64,000 bases of DNA from Nocardioides jishulii (lineage in GTDB: Bacteria > Actinomycetota > Actinomycetes > Propionibacteriales > Nocardioidaceae), in contig NZ_CP040748.1 in assembly GCF_006007965.1 (NCBI RefSeq), forward strand, positions 3,100,001 through 3,164,000. Direction: 5' to 3'. Below, in pieces: positions 46,860 to 54,905 of the stretch. The translations under genes and the position numbers were made by a program. The notes below the pieces were generated by a model. It worked only from the letters and a program-made list of their open reading frames with translations, did no database searches and was not told where the DNA came from. Within the stretch, counting starts at the first letter, position 1, and every line of letters starts with the position of its first letter.

Positions 46860-47102
46860 TCAGCGCACCAGCGCCGCCCGCAGCCTCGCCTCGTCGACGC
46901 GCCAGAAGTCGTGCTGGCGGCCGTCGACGAAGGTCACCGGGATCTCCTCGCCGAAGCGGTCGTAGAGGTCCTCGTCGGAGTCGATGTCGATCTCCACGAA
47001 CGACTCCCCCAGCTCGGCGCAGACGCGCTCGATGACGGCGCGCGCGTCGTCGCAGAGATGGCAGCCGGGTCGCCCGTAGAGCGTGATGCGTGGTTCGGCC
47101 AT
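46860..47102 (-). CDS. Glutaredoxin-like protein
   Basis: 80 residues with the thioredoxin-fold start RITLYGRPGCHLCDDA (active site CHLC) and the cis-Pro segment EIPVTFVDGRQ. It matches the small glutaredoxin-like proteins encoded next to hemA in actinobacteria (Rv0508 in M. tuberculosis). Probable role in thiol-disulfide exchange, but the electron donor is unknown. It precedes the rex operon on the same strand with about 125 bases before the rex control region. Confidence 0.88.
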   Translation of the reverse strand: MAEPRITLYGRPGCHLCDDARAVIERVCAELGESFVEIDIDSDEDLYDRFGEEIPVTFVDGRQHDFWRVDEARLRAALVR

Positions 47103-47133
47103 GGATCCATCATCCCAGCCGGTGGTGAGGCCC

Positions 47134-47162
47134 GGGCCCGCGCAGGTCCTGCGGACGGGCCC
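47134..47162 (-). terminator. Hairpin terminator after the acyl-CoA ligase gene
   Basis: GGGCCCG and CGGGCCC, with an inner CGCAG/CTGCG pairing and a two-base bulge, form a 12-bp stem. It lies 16 bases after the ligase stop and before the glutaredoxin-like gene. Confidence 0.65.
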
Positions 47163-47177
47163 GCACCGCCACGGGGG

Positions 47178-48791
47178 TCAGTCCTCCCCGATCAGCCCCA
47201 GCGCGCGGCGACGCTCGATGCCCCGCAGGCGCCCCTTCTCGACACGGCCGGTGACGGTGACGGGCAGGGAGTCGAGGACCTCGATGCGCGACGGACGCTT
47301 GAAGCGCGCCAGGCGTGCCTCGACGTGCTGACGCACGGCGGCCTCGACCTCGTCCGGCGGGCCGTCGGAGACGACGTACGCGACCACGGCCTGCCCGCTG
47401 GCCGGGTCGTCGACACCGATCACTGCCGCGCCGGTGACGCCCTCGACCTCGGTGATGACGTCCTCGACCTCGGAGGGGTAGACGTTGAAGCCCGAGACCA
47501 CGAGCATGTCGCGCACCCGGTCGACGAGGAAGAGGTCTCCGGTCGGGTCGCGGTAGCCGACGTCGCCGGTGGACCACCAGCCGTCGTCGCCGGGGCCGTC
47601 GGCGCCGTCGGGCCAGTAGCCGCTGAAGAGGTTGGGTCCGCGCACCTGGATCTCGCCGGGGTCGTCGCCCTCGAGGTGGCCGGTGTGCTCGTCGACCAGG
47701 CGCACCTCGACGCCGGTGAGCGGGCGGCCCACCGAGCCGGGGAGCGAGGGGGCACCGCGCATCGTGGTGGTGACCACCGGGGCCGCCTCGGTGAGGCCGT
47801 AGCCCTGGTGGACCTCCAGCCCGGTCTCGGCGGTGAAGCGCTCCATCACCTCGGCAGCCAGGACGGCCGAGCCCGACAGGACGAGCCGCACCGGGCCGAG
47901 CCGCTCCTTGACCTGGTCGCGTCCGATCCAGTGGCCGAAGACGGCCGGGGCCAGCGGAAGCACGGAGATCGCCTCGTCGTCGATCAGGTCCAGGGTGCCC
48001 TCGGGGTCGAAGCGGTCGACCAGGACCAGCTTGGCGCGGTGGCGCAGCACGCTCCCGAGCACCGCGTTGAGGCCGTAGACGTGGAAGAGCGGCAGCACGC
48101 CGAGCACGACGTCGTCGCCGTGCATCATCGGCGGGTCCGTGTCGGCGACCTGCTCGATGTTGGCCAGCAGCGCGCGGTGGGTGAGCATCGCGGCGCGCGG
48201 ACGTCCGCTGGTGCCCGCGGTGTAGAGCAGCGCGGCGAGCCGCTCGGGGTCGGCGACCGGCACGAACTCGGCGGGCTCCCCCGAGACCAGCTCGGCGTAG
48301 GTCGTCTCGTCCTGGCGACCCTCGCCGATCACCACGACGTGGGGGTCCTTGGCGCGGGTGAGCAGCTCGGGCTCGAGGTCGCCGGCACCGGGCAGGGGCG
48401 TCCCGGCGAGGGCGGCCCGCACCATGGCGACGGCCTCACGGGCGTGGCTGGCCGTCTCGGCGTCGGCCACGATGAGGCGCGACCCGGAGTCGGCGATCTT
48501 CCGGGCGAGGTCGTACGCACCCGTCGCGGGGTTGACCGGCACCGCGACGGCGTGCGCACGGAGCGTGCCGAGGTAGGTGGTGACGAACTCGAGCCGGTTG
48601 CCGAGCACGAGCATCACGCGGTGGCCGCCCACGACGTGGAGGCGGTTGAGGCCGTGGGCCACGCGCGCGACCTCGTCCTCGAGGCGCGCCCAGGTCAGGC
48701 TGCGTCCCCCCACTTCCACGAGCGCGAGGCGTTCCGGGCTCTCCGCAGCGGCGGAGGCCACGAGGTCGGCGACGTCGGTGGCACCAGGCAT
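47178..48791 (-). CDS. AMP-binding acyl-CoA ligase/synthetase
   Basis: An adenylate-forming enzyme of 537 residues. The P-loop is LLYTAGTSGRPRAAMLTH; the adenylate motif is QGYGLTEAAPVV; the hinge and C-terminal region are WWSTGDVGYRD, DRVRDMLVVSGFNVYPSEVE and the catalytic Lys in VTGRVEKGRLR. It probably activates a fatty or aromatic acid with CoA; the substrate is not deducible. The ATG at 48791 begins MPGATDVADLV; a GTG at 48821 would add ten residues (VIVGCASITS) and is an alternative if the message is leaderless. Confidence 0.85.
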   Translation of the reverse strand: MPGATDVADLVASAAAESPERLALVEVGGRSLTWARLEDEVARVAHGLNRLHVVGGHRVMLVLGNRLEFVTTYLGTLRAHAVAVPVNPATGAYDLARKIADSGSRLIVADAETASHAREAVAMVRAALAGTPLPGAGDLEPELLTRAKDPHVVVIGEGRQDETTYAELVSGEPAEFVPVADPERLAALLYTAGTSGRPRAAMLTHRALLANIEQVADTDPPMMHGDDVVLGVLPLFHVYGLNAVLGSVLRHRAKLVLVDRFDPEGTLDLIDDEAISVLPLAPAVFGHWIGRDQVKERLGPVRLVLSGSAVLAAEVMERFTAETGLEVHQGYGLTEAAPVVTTTMRGAPSLPGSVGRPLTGVEVRLVDEHTGHLEGDDPGEIQVRGPNLFSGYWPDGADGPGDDGWWSTGDVGYRDPTGDLFLVDRVRDMLVVSGFNVYPSEVEDVITEVEGVTGAAVIGVDDPASGQAVVAYVVSDGPPDEVEAAVRQHVEARLARFKRPSRIEVLDSLPVTVTGRVEKGRLRGIERRRALGLIGED

Positions 48792-48829
48792 GCTGGTGAT
48801 ACTGGCACATCCAACGATCACCTCTCACC

Positions 48830-48841
48830 TAGTCTGGGACG
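48830..48841 (+). promoter_or_regulatory. Leaderless-type promoter of the HAD gene
   Basis: TAGTCT (48830-48835), six bases, then the GTG at 48842. The complementary strand reads CAGACT at almost the same place, so the divergent ligase gene may use an overlapping -10 box. Confidence 0.5.
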
Positions 48842-49738
48842 GTGACCCAGTCGGAGAAGCACCGGCCGCCCGCACGGCCACAGGACCTGCGTCGGCGATC
48901 GGCGCTCGCCGGCGAGGCAGCCGCTGCCACCGCCGAGGTGGAGCACGCGCTGTCGCTCCCGCAGGACGACCGCGCCGCCGCCTTCTTCGACGTCGACAAC
49001 ACGGTGATGCAGGGCGCGAGCATCTACCACCTCGCCAAGGGCCTCTACAAGCGCAAGTTCTTCGGCACGAAGGACATCGTCGGCGCCGTCTACAAGCAGG
49101 CGTACTTCCGCTTCGTCGGCGTCGAGGACCCCCACCACATCGCGGAGACCCGCGAGTCCGCCCTCGGCTTCATCAAGGGCCACACCGGCGCCGAGCTCGA
49201 GGAGCTGGGCGAGGAGATCTTCGACGAGGCGATGGCACACCGCATCTGGCCGGGCACGCGTGCGCTGGCGCAGATGCACCTCGACCAGGGCCAGCGCGTG
49301 TGGCTCGTGACCGCGGCGCCGGTCGAGATCGCCTCGACCATCGCCCGCCGGCTCGGGCTGACCGGCGCGATGGGCACGGTCGCCGAACGCGACCCCGACG
49401 GCGTCTACACGGGTCGCCTGGTGGGCGACCTGCTCCACGGCCCCGCCAAGCGGGAGGCGATCCTGGCGCTCGCCGAGCGGGAGGGACTCGACCTGGCCCG
49501 GTGCTCGGCCTACTCCGACTCCATCAACGACCTGCCCATGCTGGAGCTGGTCGGCCACCCCGTGGCGATCAACCCCGACTCCGACCTGCGCCACCACGCG
49601 CGCAGCCACGGGTGGGAGGTCCGCGACTACCGGACCGGTCGCCGGGCCGCGCGCCTCGGCCTGCTCGCCGGAGCGGTCGGCGGAGTGGTGGCCGGCGGCG
49701 TGGCCGCCGGGCTGGCCGCCCGCGACCGCCACCGCTGA
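48842..49738 (+). CDS. HAD-IB family phosphatase (SerB1-like)
   Basis: 298 residues. The HAD nucleophile motif is FFDVDNTVM (about residues 48-56), motif II is LVTAAPVEI, and motif IV is YSDSINDLPML. A C-terminal Gly/Ala-rich hydrophobic segment ([20 protein letters not shown]) may anchor it to the membrane. The neighbourhood (acyltransferase, SDR) matches M. tuberculosis Rv0505c (annotated serB1). Whether it acts on phosphoserine or a lipid phosphate is open. Convergent with the acyltransferase gene. Confidence 0.85.
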   Translation: MTQSEKHRPPARPQDLRRRSALAGEAAAATAEVEHALSLPQDDRAAAFFDVDNTVMQGASIYHLAKGLYKRKFFGTKDIVGAVYKQAYFRFVGVEDPHHIAETRESALGFIKGHTGAELEELGEEIFDEAMAHRIWPGTRALAQMHLDQGQRVWLVTAAPVEIASTIARRLGLTGAMGTVAERDPDGVYTGRLVGDLLHGPAKREAILALAEREGLDLARCSAYSDSINDLPMLELVGHPVAINPDSDLRHHARSHGWEVRDYRTGRRAARLGLLAGAVGGVVAGGVAAGLAARDRHR

Positions 49739-49756
49739 GCCGGGCCGGCTGGCGGG

Positions 49757-50959
49757 TCAGCCGAAGACGGAGTCGCGCTCCAGCAGCAGCGAGAAGAGGG
49801 TCTGCTGGATCGTCTCGCGCACCTGGTCGGTCAGGTTGAAGACCAGCATCGGGTCCTCCGCCTCGGCCTCGTCGAAGGCGTCGGTGCGGATCGGCTCGCC
49901 GAACTCCAGCAACCACTTCGACGGAAGCGGCACCAGTCCCAGCGGGCCGAGCAGCGGGAAGAACGGGGTGACCGGGAGGTACGGGAGGTTGAGCATCCGC
50001 GCCAGCGTCGGGAGGTTTCCGACGATCGGATAGATCTCCTCGGCACCCACCACCGAGAGCGGGACGATCGGTACGCCCGTGCGCAGCGCCGCGGAGACGA
50101 AGCCGCCACGACCGAATCGTTGCAGCTTGTAGCGCTCACTGAAGGGCTTGCCGATCCCCTTGAAGCCCTCGGGCCAGACGCCGACGAGCTCACCGCTGGT
50201 CAGCATCCGCTCCGCGTCGGCCTGGCAGGCGAGCGTGGCACCGAGGCGGCGAGCCATCGCCGCGACCAGCGGGAGGCGGAAGACGAGGTCGGCGCCGAGC
50301 GGACGCAGGAAGCGACCCGTCTGGTCGTGCACGGTGACCATCGTCATCAGCGCGTCGACGGGGATGGTGCCCGAGTGGTTGGAGACCACCAGGGCGCCAC
50401 CCTCCTCGGGGATGTTCTGGATGCCGCGCACCTCGATGCGGAACCACTTCTCCGCCAGCGGGCGCAGCATGGCGAGGAGCAGGCGCTCGGTGAGCTCGGG
50501 GTCGAAGCCGAAGTCGTCGATGTCGTACTTGCCCTCGAGGCGCCGGCGCGTGAACGCCATCAGCTCGGCGAGCCGACGCTCCCAGTCGCCGCCGAGGACC
50601 TCGCGGGCGCCGGCCTCGATGGCTGCGGTCCAGTCGGCCAGGGGGATCCCGGGGATCGACCCGCGGTCGTGGGTGGTGGTGGAGGAGGTCCGAGGCGCCT
50701 TCGATGCGGCAGCGGTCGGCGCGGCAGAGGGCTCGCGCCTCGCGTCCTGGGCTGGAGGCTTCGGCGTGCCGTTCCCGGCCGCGGCGGACGAGGGCTGGCC
50801 CGGCTTGGCGCCGCGTGAGGCGGCGGGCGGCCGAGGGGCACCTTGGGCACGGGAGGCTCCACGAGCCAGACCGCGGGCAGCCGCCGAGGGCTTCGTACGC
50901 CCGGTGCCACGGCCGGGCTGCCCGTTGGTGCCGATGGGGATGATCTCTGCCTCAGGCAC
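49757..50959 (-). CDS. PlsC-like lysophospholipid acyltransferase
   Basis: 400 residues from a GTG overlapping the SDR stop by eight bases. Residues 1-110 are a Pro/Ala/Arg-rich, probably disordered region; the acyltransferase domain covers about 160-385. The histidine block is VVSNHSGTIPVDALM, in which the usual H-x4-D spacing is lengthened to H-x6-D, as in the mycobacterial homologue Rv0502. VGVWPEGFKG replaces the common FPEGTRS, and VPIVPLSVVGAEEIYP follows. It probably acylates a phospholipid or glycolipid precursor. Confidence 0.85.
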   Translation of the reverse strand: MPEAEIIPIGTNGQPGRGTGRTKPSAAARGLARGASRAQGAPRPPAASRGAKPGQPSSAAAGNGTPKPPAQDARREPSAAPTAAASKAPRTSSTTTHDRGSIPGIPLADWTAAIEAGAREVLGGDWERRLAELMAFTRRRLEGKYDIDDFGFDPELTERLLLAMLRPLAEKWFRIEVRGIQNIPEEGGALVVSNHSGTIPVDALMTMVTVHDQTGRFLRPLGADLVFRLPLVAAMARRLGATLACQADAERMLTSGELVGVWPEGFKGIGKPFSERYKLQRFGRGGFVSAALRTGVPIVPLSVVGAEEIYPIVGNLPTLARMLNLPYLPVTPFFPLLGPLGLVPLPSKWLLEFGEPIRTDAFDEAEAEDPMLVFNLTDQVRETIQQTLFSLLLERDSVFG

Positions 50960-51938
50960 GACGCGCTCCTGCCGTGGCCGGGGTGGACTCCGCCTCCAGA
51001 CTCTTGGCGAAGTCTGCGAGGGCGTCCTTCGTCGTCCACTGGGGAGTGAATCCCAGGACGTCGCGCATGCAGGTGGTGTCCACCCCACGACCGTAGGTCA
51101 GAAAGGCCAGCTGTTCACGCGAGAAGTCCGCCAGTCGGGCCGAACGCAGGGCACTCGCGGTGCGTCCGATCGCGAATCCGGGCATCGGGACGTTGGCCTT
51201 GCCGAGCCGACGGATGACCTGGGAGAGCAGCAGCATCCCGTCACCGGCGATGTTGAACGTGCCGGCGACGTCGGTGGTGGCGGCGTGGCGCAGCACCGCG
51301 AAGAGGTCGCGCTCGTGCAGGAACTGCACGCGGGGGTCGTAGCCGAACACGGTCGGCACGAACGGCATGCGCAGGTAGTTGGTCAGCGGACTGACCACGT
51401 GCGGGCCGATGACGTTGGCGCAGCGCAGCGTGGTGACGCGGACGTCGGGGCGACGGCGGGCGAAGCCGCGGACGTACCCCTCGATCTCGTAGACGTCCTG
51501 GGCGTAGCCCGAACGCGGGACCGACTTGGGCCCCATGTCCTCGGTGAACATCGCGGGGTCGCGGCTGCTGGCGCCGTAGACCGTGGTCGTCGACTTCACG
51601 ACCAGGTGCTTGACCGTCTCGACCTTCTGGCAGGCAGCCAGGAGCTGCATCGTGCCGATGACGTTGAGCTCCTTCATCGCGTTGCGGCCACCGGAGCTGC
51701 CGGGGGTCGCGATCACGCTCATGTGGACGACGGTGTCGACCTGCTCACGAGCGATGACCTTCGCGATGACGGGGTTGCGGATGTCGGCACGGACGAAGGA
51801 GACGTCGCCGATGTCACCGCGTGGTGGGACGACGTCCACACCGATGACGCGGTCAATGGAGGGGTCGGCTGCTGCGTGGCGCGCAAAACGGCGCCCGATG
51901 TCCCGGGAGATCCCGGTGACCAGCACGACCCTCCCCAT
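50952..51938 (-). CDS. NAD-dependent epimerase/dehydratase family protein (SDR)
   Basis: 328-residue Rossmann protein, similar in place and look to mycobacterial Rv0501 (annotated galE2). The dinucleotide motif is VTGISRDIGRRF at the N-terminus, followed by GVDVVPP, ADIRNP and VVHMSVIA. The catalytic Tyr-x3-Lys of extended SDRs is not intact: the region reads SGYAQDVYEIEGY without the lysine, so it may not be a classical epimerase. It lies 12 bases after bS22 and overlaps the acyltransferase gene, forming a HTH-bS22-SDR-acyltransferase series. Confidence 0.82.
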   Translation of the reverse strand: MGRVVLVTGISRDIGRRFARHAAADPSIDRVIGVDVVPPRGDIGDVSFVRADIRNPVIAKVIAREQVDTVVHMSVIATPGSSGGRNAMKELNVIGTMQLLAACQKVETVKHLVVKSTTTVYGASSRDPAMFTEDMGPKSVPRSGYAQDVYEIEGYVRGFARRRPDVRVTTLRCANVIGPHVVSPLTNYLRMPFVPTVFGYDPRVQFLHERDLFAVLRHAATTDVAGTFNIAGDGMLLLSQVIRRLGKANVPMPGFAIGRTASALRSARLADFSREQLAFLTYGRGVDTTCMRDVLGFTPQWTTKDALADFAKSLEAESTPATAGARRA

Positions 51939-51950
51939 GGCCGCTGGGTC

Positions 51951-52052
51951 TTACTTGCCGAGCTTGCGACGCTGCACGCGCGTCTTCTTGAGCAGCTTGC
52001 GGTGCTTCTTCTTCGACATACGCTTGCGGCGCTTCTTGATGACAGATCCCAT
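51951..52052 (-). CDS. Small ribosomal protein bS22 (AURKAIP1/COX24-like)
   Basis: A 33-residue, extremely basic protein read from the ATG at 52052 to [23 protein letters not shown] and then a further Lys/Arg-rich stretch ending KLGK. It equals the actinobacterial ribosomal protein bS22 seen in mycobacterial 30S subunits. AGGTGG lies about five bases before the ATG. Its size puts it below usual gene-finding cut-offs. The order proC, HTH protein, bS22, SDR is the same as in M. tuberculosis (Rv0500, Rv0500A, Rv0500B, Rv0501). Confidence 0.92.
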   Translation of the reverse strand: MGSVIKKRRKRMSKKKHRKLLKKTRVQRRKLGK

Positions 52053-52188
52053 GGGACCACCTTTCACACGTACAACGGGCCGAGCGAGCCGGTCGACCCG
52101 TCGAGCCAGACCAGCCTAACGGCCCGGCCGCTCCCAGCAGAAACTGGTTCCACGGGTGGAGGGGCCGAGCCGTCGCCGGCGCGCGGTT

Positions 52189-52389
52189 TCAGCCGGCGTT
52201 GAAGAAGCTCTTGCGCAGGTACTCGTTGACGTCGTCCTCGGTGACCCGGAACGAGCGGCCCACGCGCACGGCGGGCAGCTCGCCGCTGTGCACGAGGCGG
52301 TAGACGGTCATCTTGGAGACGCGCATCACTGCGGCGACCTCGGCGATCGTCAGGAACTTGATGTCCGACATGTCCGACGGATTCACCAT
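52189..52389 (-). CDS. Excisionase-family helix-turn-helix protein
   Basis: 66 residues with one MerR/excisionase-like winged HTH: FLTIAEVAAVMRVSKMTVYR for the helix pair and GELPAVRVGRSFRV for the wing. It corresponds to Rv0500A of M. tuberculosis by sequence pattern and position. An internal ATG at 52371 (MSDIKFLTI) is a second possible start, after six residues. AAGGA lies about ten bases before the first ATG. The role is unknown; the strong conservation next to bS22 argues against a mobile-element origin. Confidence 0.88.
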   Translation of the reverse strand: MVNPSDMSDIKFLTIAEVAAVMRVSKMTVYRLVHSGELPAVRVGRSFRVTEDDVNEYLRKSFFNAG

Positions 52390-52539
52390 GGCACACCGAT
52401 CCTTCTAGGCCGCACGGCACCGGCTTCCCCACCGGTGTCACAAACGTGTGGCGCGTGAGCCGAGGATAGGCCTTGTGTGACCAGTGGGGAAGAAGAACCT
52501 TCGGCAAAGTGCCCATAACACGGCGTGTCGCATTGATTT

Positions 52540-52554
52540 AACCCAATTTGGGGT
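52540..52554. promoter_or_regulatory. AT-rich palindrome upstream of the HTH-bS22 genes
   Basis: AACCCAATTTGGGGT is symmetric at 13 of 15 positions and sits in the only AT-rich part of the 242-bp gap between acuC and the HTH gene. It could be an operator. The rest of the gap contains GC-rich sequence without a clear promoter. Confidence 0.3.
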
Positions 52555-52631
52555 ACTCACTTCGAGTTGCACCGTTGTGGTTCGCCGAGTGGGAGCGCCC
52601 CGGCCGGGACGTGCCGATCAAGGGCTGGGGA

Positions 52632-53819
52632 TCAGGGCTGCGGGTCGAGCCCGTGGAGGGGGAAGACCTCCATGCGGGTGGCGTGGATCGCCCGGTCGAG
52701 CCACGCCTCCGGGTCGTAGCCCTCGCGCCAGTCGCGGTAGGCCGGGACGCGGCCGTCGGTCATCCGGAACGGCACCTGCTCGTGCCGCTGCAACGCCACG
52801 TAGGTGCGCCACTCGACGGGAGTGTCGGCCTGCGGGTCGATGGGCTGGCCCGCCATGATCGCCAGCAGGTGCGTCCACGCGCGCGGCACGACTGACGAGA
52901 CGGAGTAGCCGCCACCGCCGGTGACCACCCACTTGCCCTCGGTGAGCTCGTGGGCGAGGTCGTGGAGGGCCTCGTACGCCGCTCGCTGACCGTCGACGCT
53001 GAGCATGAGGTGGGTGAGCGGGTCCTCCATGTGGGAGTCGCAGCCGTGCTGGGTCACCAGCACCTGGGGCTGGAACTCGCGCAGCAGGGGCGGGACGACC
53101 GCGTGGAAGGCGCGCAGCCAGCCCGCGTCGGCGGTGCCGGGCGGCAGGGCGACGTTGACGGCGCTGCCCTCGGCGCCGTCGCCGCCGGTCTCGGACGGGA
53201 AGCCTGTGCCGGGGAAGAGCATCTGACCGGTCTCGTGCAAGGAGACGGTGAGCACGCGCGGGTCGTCCCAGAAGATCTTCTCGACGCCGTCGCCGTGGTG
53301 GGCGTCGACGTCGATGTAGGCGATGCGCTCGACCCCCTGCTCGAGGAGCCAGGTGATGCCGACGGCGACGTCGTTGTAGATGCAGAAGCCGCTGGCGCGG
53401 TCGGGCATCGCGTGGTGGAGGCCGCCGGCGATGTTGGCGCTGTGCAACGACTCGCCGCTGTGCACCTGGCGGAACGCCTCGACGCTGGCGCCGACCACGT
53501 GGGCCGAGGCGTGGTGCATGTCGAGGAAGACGGGGTTGTCGTCGGTGCCGAGGCCGTGGGCGTGGTCGACCAGGCCCTGGGTGGTGCCGACCCGCTGGAC
53601 CGCCTCGATCAGCGACTCCGAGTGCACCTTGGCGATCAGCTCCAGGTCGGCCATCGGTGCGGGCACCAGCTGGAGACCGTTGTCGGTGAGGCCGAACTCC
53701 TCGACCAGCCGCATCGTGAGGTCGACGCGGATGGGAGCCATCGGGTGCTCAGGGCCGAAGTTGTACTCCGTCAGCGACTTGTCGAAGACGACGGTCGCCG
53801 GGCCGTGACACTCCACCAT
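52632..53819 (-). CDS. acuC: Acetoin utilization protein AcuC (histone-deacetylase-like)
   Basis: 395-residue zinc-dependent deacylase of the arginase/deacetylase fold. The catalytic region is GGLHHAMPDRASGFCIYND; zinc ligands are in IDVDAHHGDGVE, and a further Asp and Tyr in TQHGCDSH and GGGGYSVS. In Bacillus, AcuC deacetylates acetyl-CoA synthetase; no acuA or acs is adjacent here, so the target is uncertain. The ATG at 53819 follows TACCGT by seven bases; the longer frame upstream reads into proC in another phase. Confidence 0.9.
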   Translation of the reverse strand: MVECHGPATVVFDKSLTEYNFGPEHPMAPIRVDLTMRLVEEFGLTDNGLQLVPAPMADLELIAKVHSESLIEAVQRVGTTQGLVDHAHGLGTDDNPVFLDMHHASAHVVGASVEAFRQVHSGESLHSANIAGGLHHAMPDRASGFCIYNDVAVGITWLLEQGVERIAYIDVDAHHGDGVEKIFWDDPRVLTVSLHETGQMLFPGTGFPSETGGDGAEGSAVNVALPPGTADAGWLRAFHAVVPPLLREFQPQVLVTQHGCDSHMEDPLTHLMLSVDGQRAAYEALHDLAHELTEGKWVVTGGGGYSVSSVVPRAWTHLLAIMAGQPIDPQADTPVEWRTYVALQRHEQVPFRMTDGRVPAYRDWREGYDPEAWLDRAIHATRMEVFPLHGLDPQP

Positions 53820-53832
53820 GGGTGGGACGGTA
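53820..53832 (-). promoter_or_regulatory. Leaderless-type promoter of acuC
   Basis: TACCGT (minus strand, 53832-53827), seven bases, then the ATG. Confidence 0.45.
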
Positions 53833-53913
53833 CTCGTTGGATGTGCCGCGCATCTCACGTCCCTCAGTGTGGGCACTGGTAGACGGCGCGCTGGGGGCGG
53901 CGCGCGCGATCGG

Positions 53914-54714
53914 TCAGGAGCCGGCGAGCTCCACCGAACGGTCACGGGCCGCAGCGGTGGCCTCCACGAAGGCCGACCGGAGCCTGTGCTGCTCCAGCTG
54001 GGCGAGGGCGGCGGCGGTGGTGCCGCCGGGCGAGGTGACCTGCTCGCGCAGGAGCGCGGGGTGGGTCCCGGTCTCGCGCAGCATCGTGGCGGAGCCGTGC
54101 AGGGTCTGCACCGCGAGCTCGGTGGCGACGTCGCGCGCCAGCCCCAGGTGGACACCGGCCTCGATGAGGGCCTCCGCGACGAGGAAGACGTAGGCCGGGC
54201 CCGAGCCCGAGATCGCGGTGACCGCGTCGATCTGCTTCTCGGGGAGCGTCAGGACGCGACCGCAGGCGCTGAGCAGCTGCTCCGCCGCGGCGAGGTCAGC
54301 GGCGGTGGCCGCCGAGCCGGGTGACATGACCGACATGCCCTCCCCCACGAGGGCGGGGGTGTTGGGCATGACGCGGATGACGACGACGCCCTCGGGCACG
54401 AGGCCCTCGAGGGTCGCGATGGTGACGCCGGCGGCGAGTGAGATGACGACCTGACCGGCGCGCAGGCTGCTGGCGACCTCGCCCAGGACGGACGCGACGT
54501 CCTGCGGCTTCACGGCGACGACGAGGGTGTCGGCCTGCTGGGCGGCGGCGACGTTGTCGACGACCTCGATGCCGTGCTTCTCGGTGAGCTCGCGGGCGCG
54601 GGCCTCACGCTTCTCCCCCACCAGCAGGGAGTCGAGCGGACGTCCGGCACGGATCAGTCCGGCGAGCACGCTCTCACCCATCGCACCGGCACCCAGGATC
54701 GCGGTCTTCGTCAT
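53914..54714 (-). CDS. proC: Pyrroline-5-carboxylate reductase
   Basis: Last step of proline synthesis; 266 residues from the ATG at 54714. The N-terminal NADPH motif is ILGAGAMGESVL; the family signature region includes VMPNTPALVGEG, AISGSGPAYVFL and the C-terminal EQVTSPGGTTAAAL. An in-frame ATG at 54723 overlaps the CACAAT box, so the later ATG, seven bases after the box, is preferred. Confidence 0.95.
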   Translation of the reverse strand: MTKTAILGAGAMGESVLAGLIRAGRPLDSLLVGEKREARARELTEKHGIEVVDNVAAAQQADTLVVAVKPQDVASVLGEVASSLRAGQVVISLAAGVTIATLEGLVPEGVVVIRVMPNTPALVGEGMSVMSPGSAATAADLAAAEQLLSACGRVLTLPEKQIDAVTAISGSGPAYVFLVAEALIEAGVHLGLARDVATELAVQTLHGSATMLRETGTHPALLREQVTSPGGTTAAALAQLEQHRLRSAFVEATAAARDRSVELAGS

Positions 54715-54727
54715 GCGGGTCATTGTG
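54715..54727 (-). promoter_or_regulatory. Leaderless-type promoter of proC
   Basis: CACAAT (minus strand, 54727-54722), seven bases, then the ATG at 54714. Confidence 0.4.
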
Positions 54728-54855
54728 CCCGTAGTCGCCGACGGCCGTGGTCGGACGTCACCCGAAATGGGGAACTGTGGGCCTCCCGCCCCTCGCTCAG
54801 GCGCGGATCTCCACAGGCGAGCGTGGACGCACCCCCCGACGCGCGTCGATTTCCC

Positions 54856-54893
54856 TACGCTCCCGAGGAGTCACCTCGGACAGGTCACCTCGG
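54856..54893 (+). promoter_or_regulatory. Promoter box and leader repeats of the DUF6318 gene
   Basis: TACGCT (54856-54861) is a likely -10 box, giving a leader of about 38 bases. The leader holds GTCACCTCGG twice (54870-54879 and 54884-54893, 14-base period), and CCGAGG at 54863-54868 can pair with either copy. It may be a regulatory hairpin or an operator pair; the arms are short. Confidence 0.3.
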
Positions 54894-54905
54894 GAAAGGT
54901 CCTCC

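Noticed and set aside
48791..48821. GTG 48821 as the start of the acyl-CoA ligase
   Set aside because: Possible if leaderless, but the box-to-start spacing (nine bases) is off and the added residues lack family similarity; the ATG at 48791 was kept.
52400..52480. TTGTGAC-type words as additional Rex sites upstream of the HTH gene
   Set aside because: Only single half sites are present; no properly spaced partner half site.
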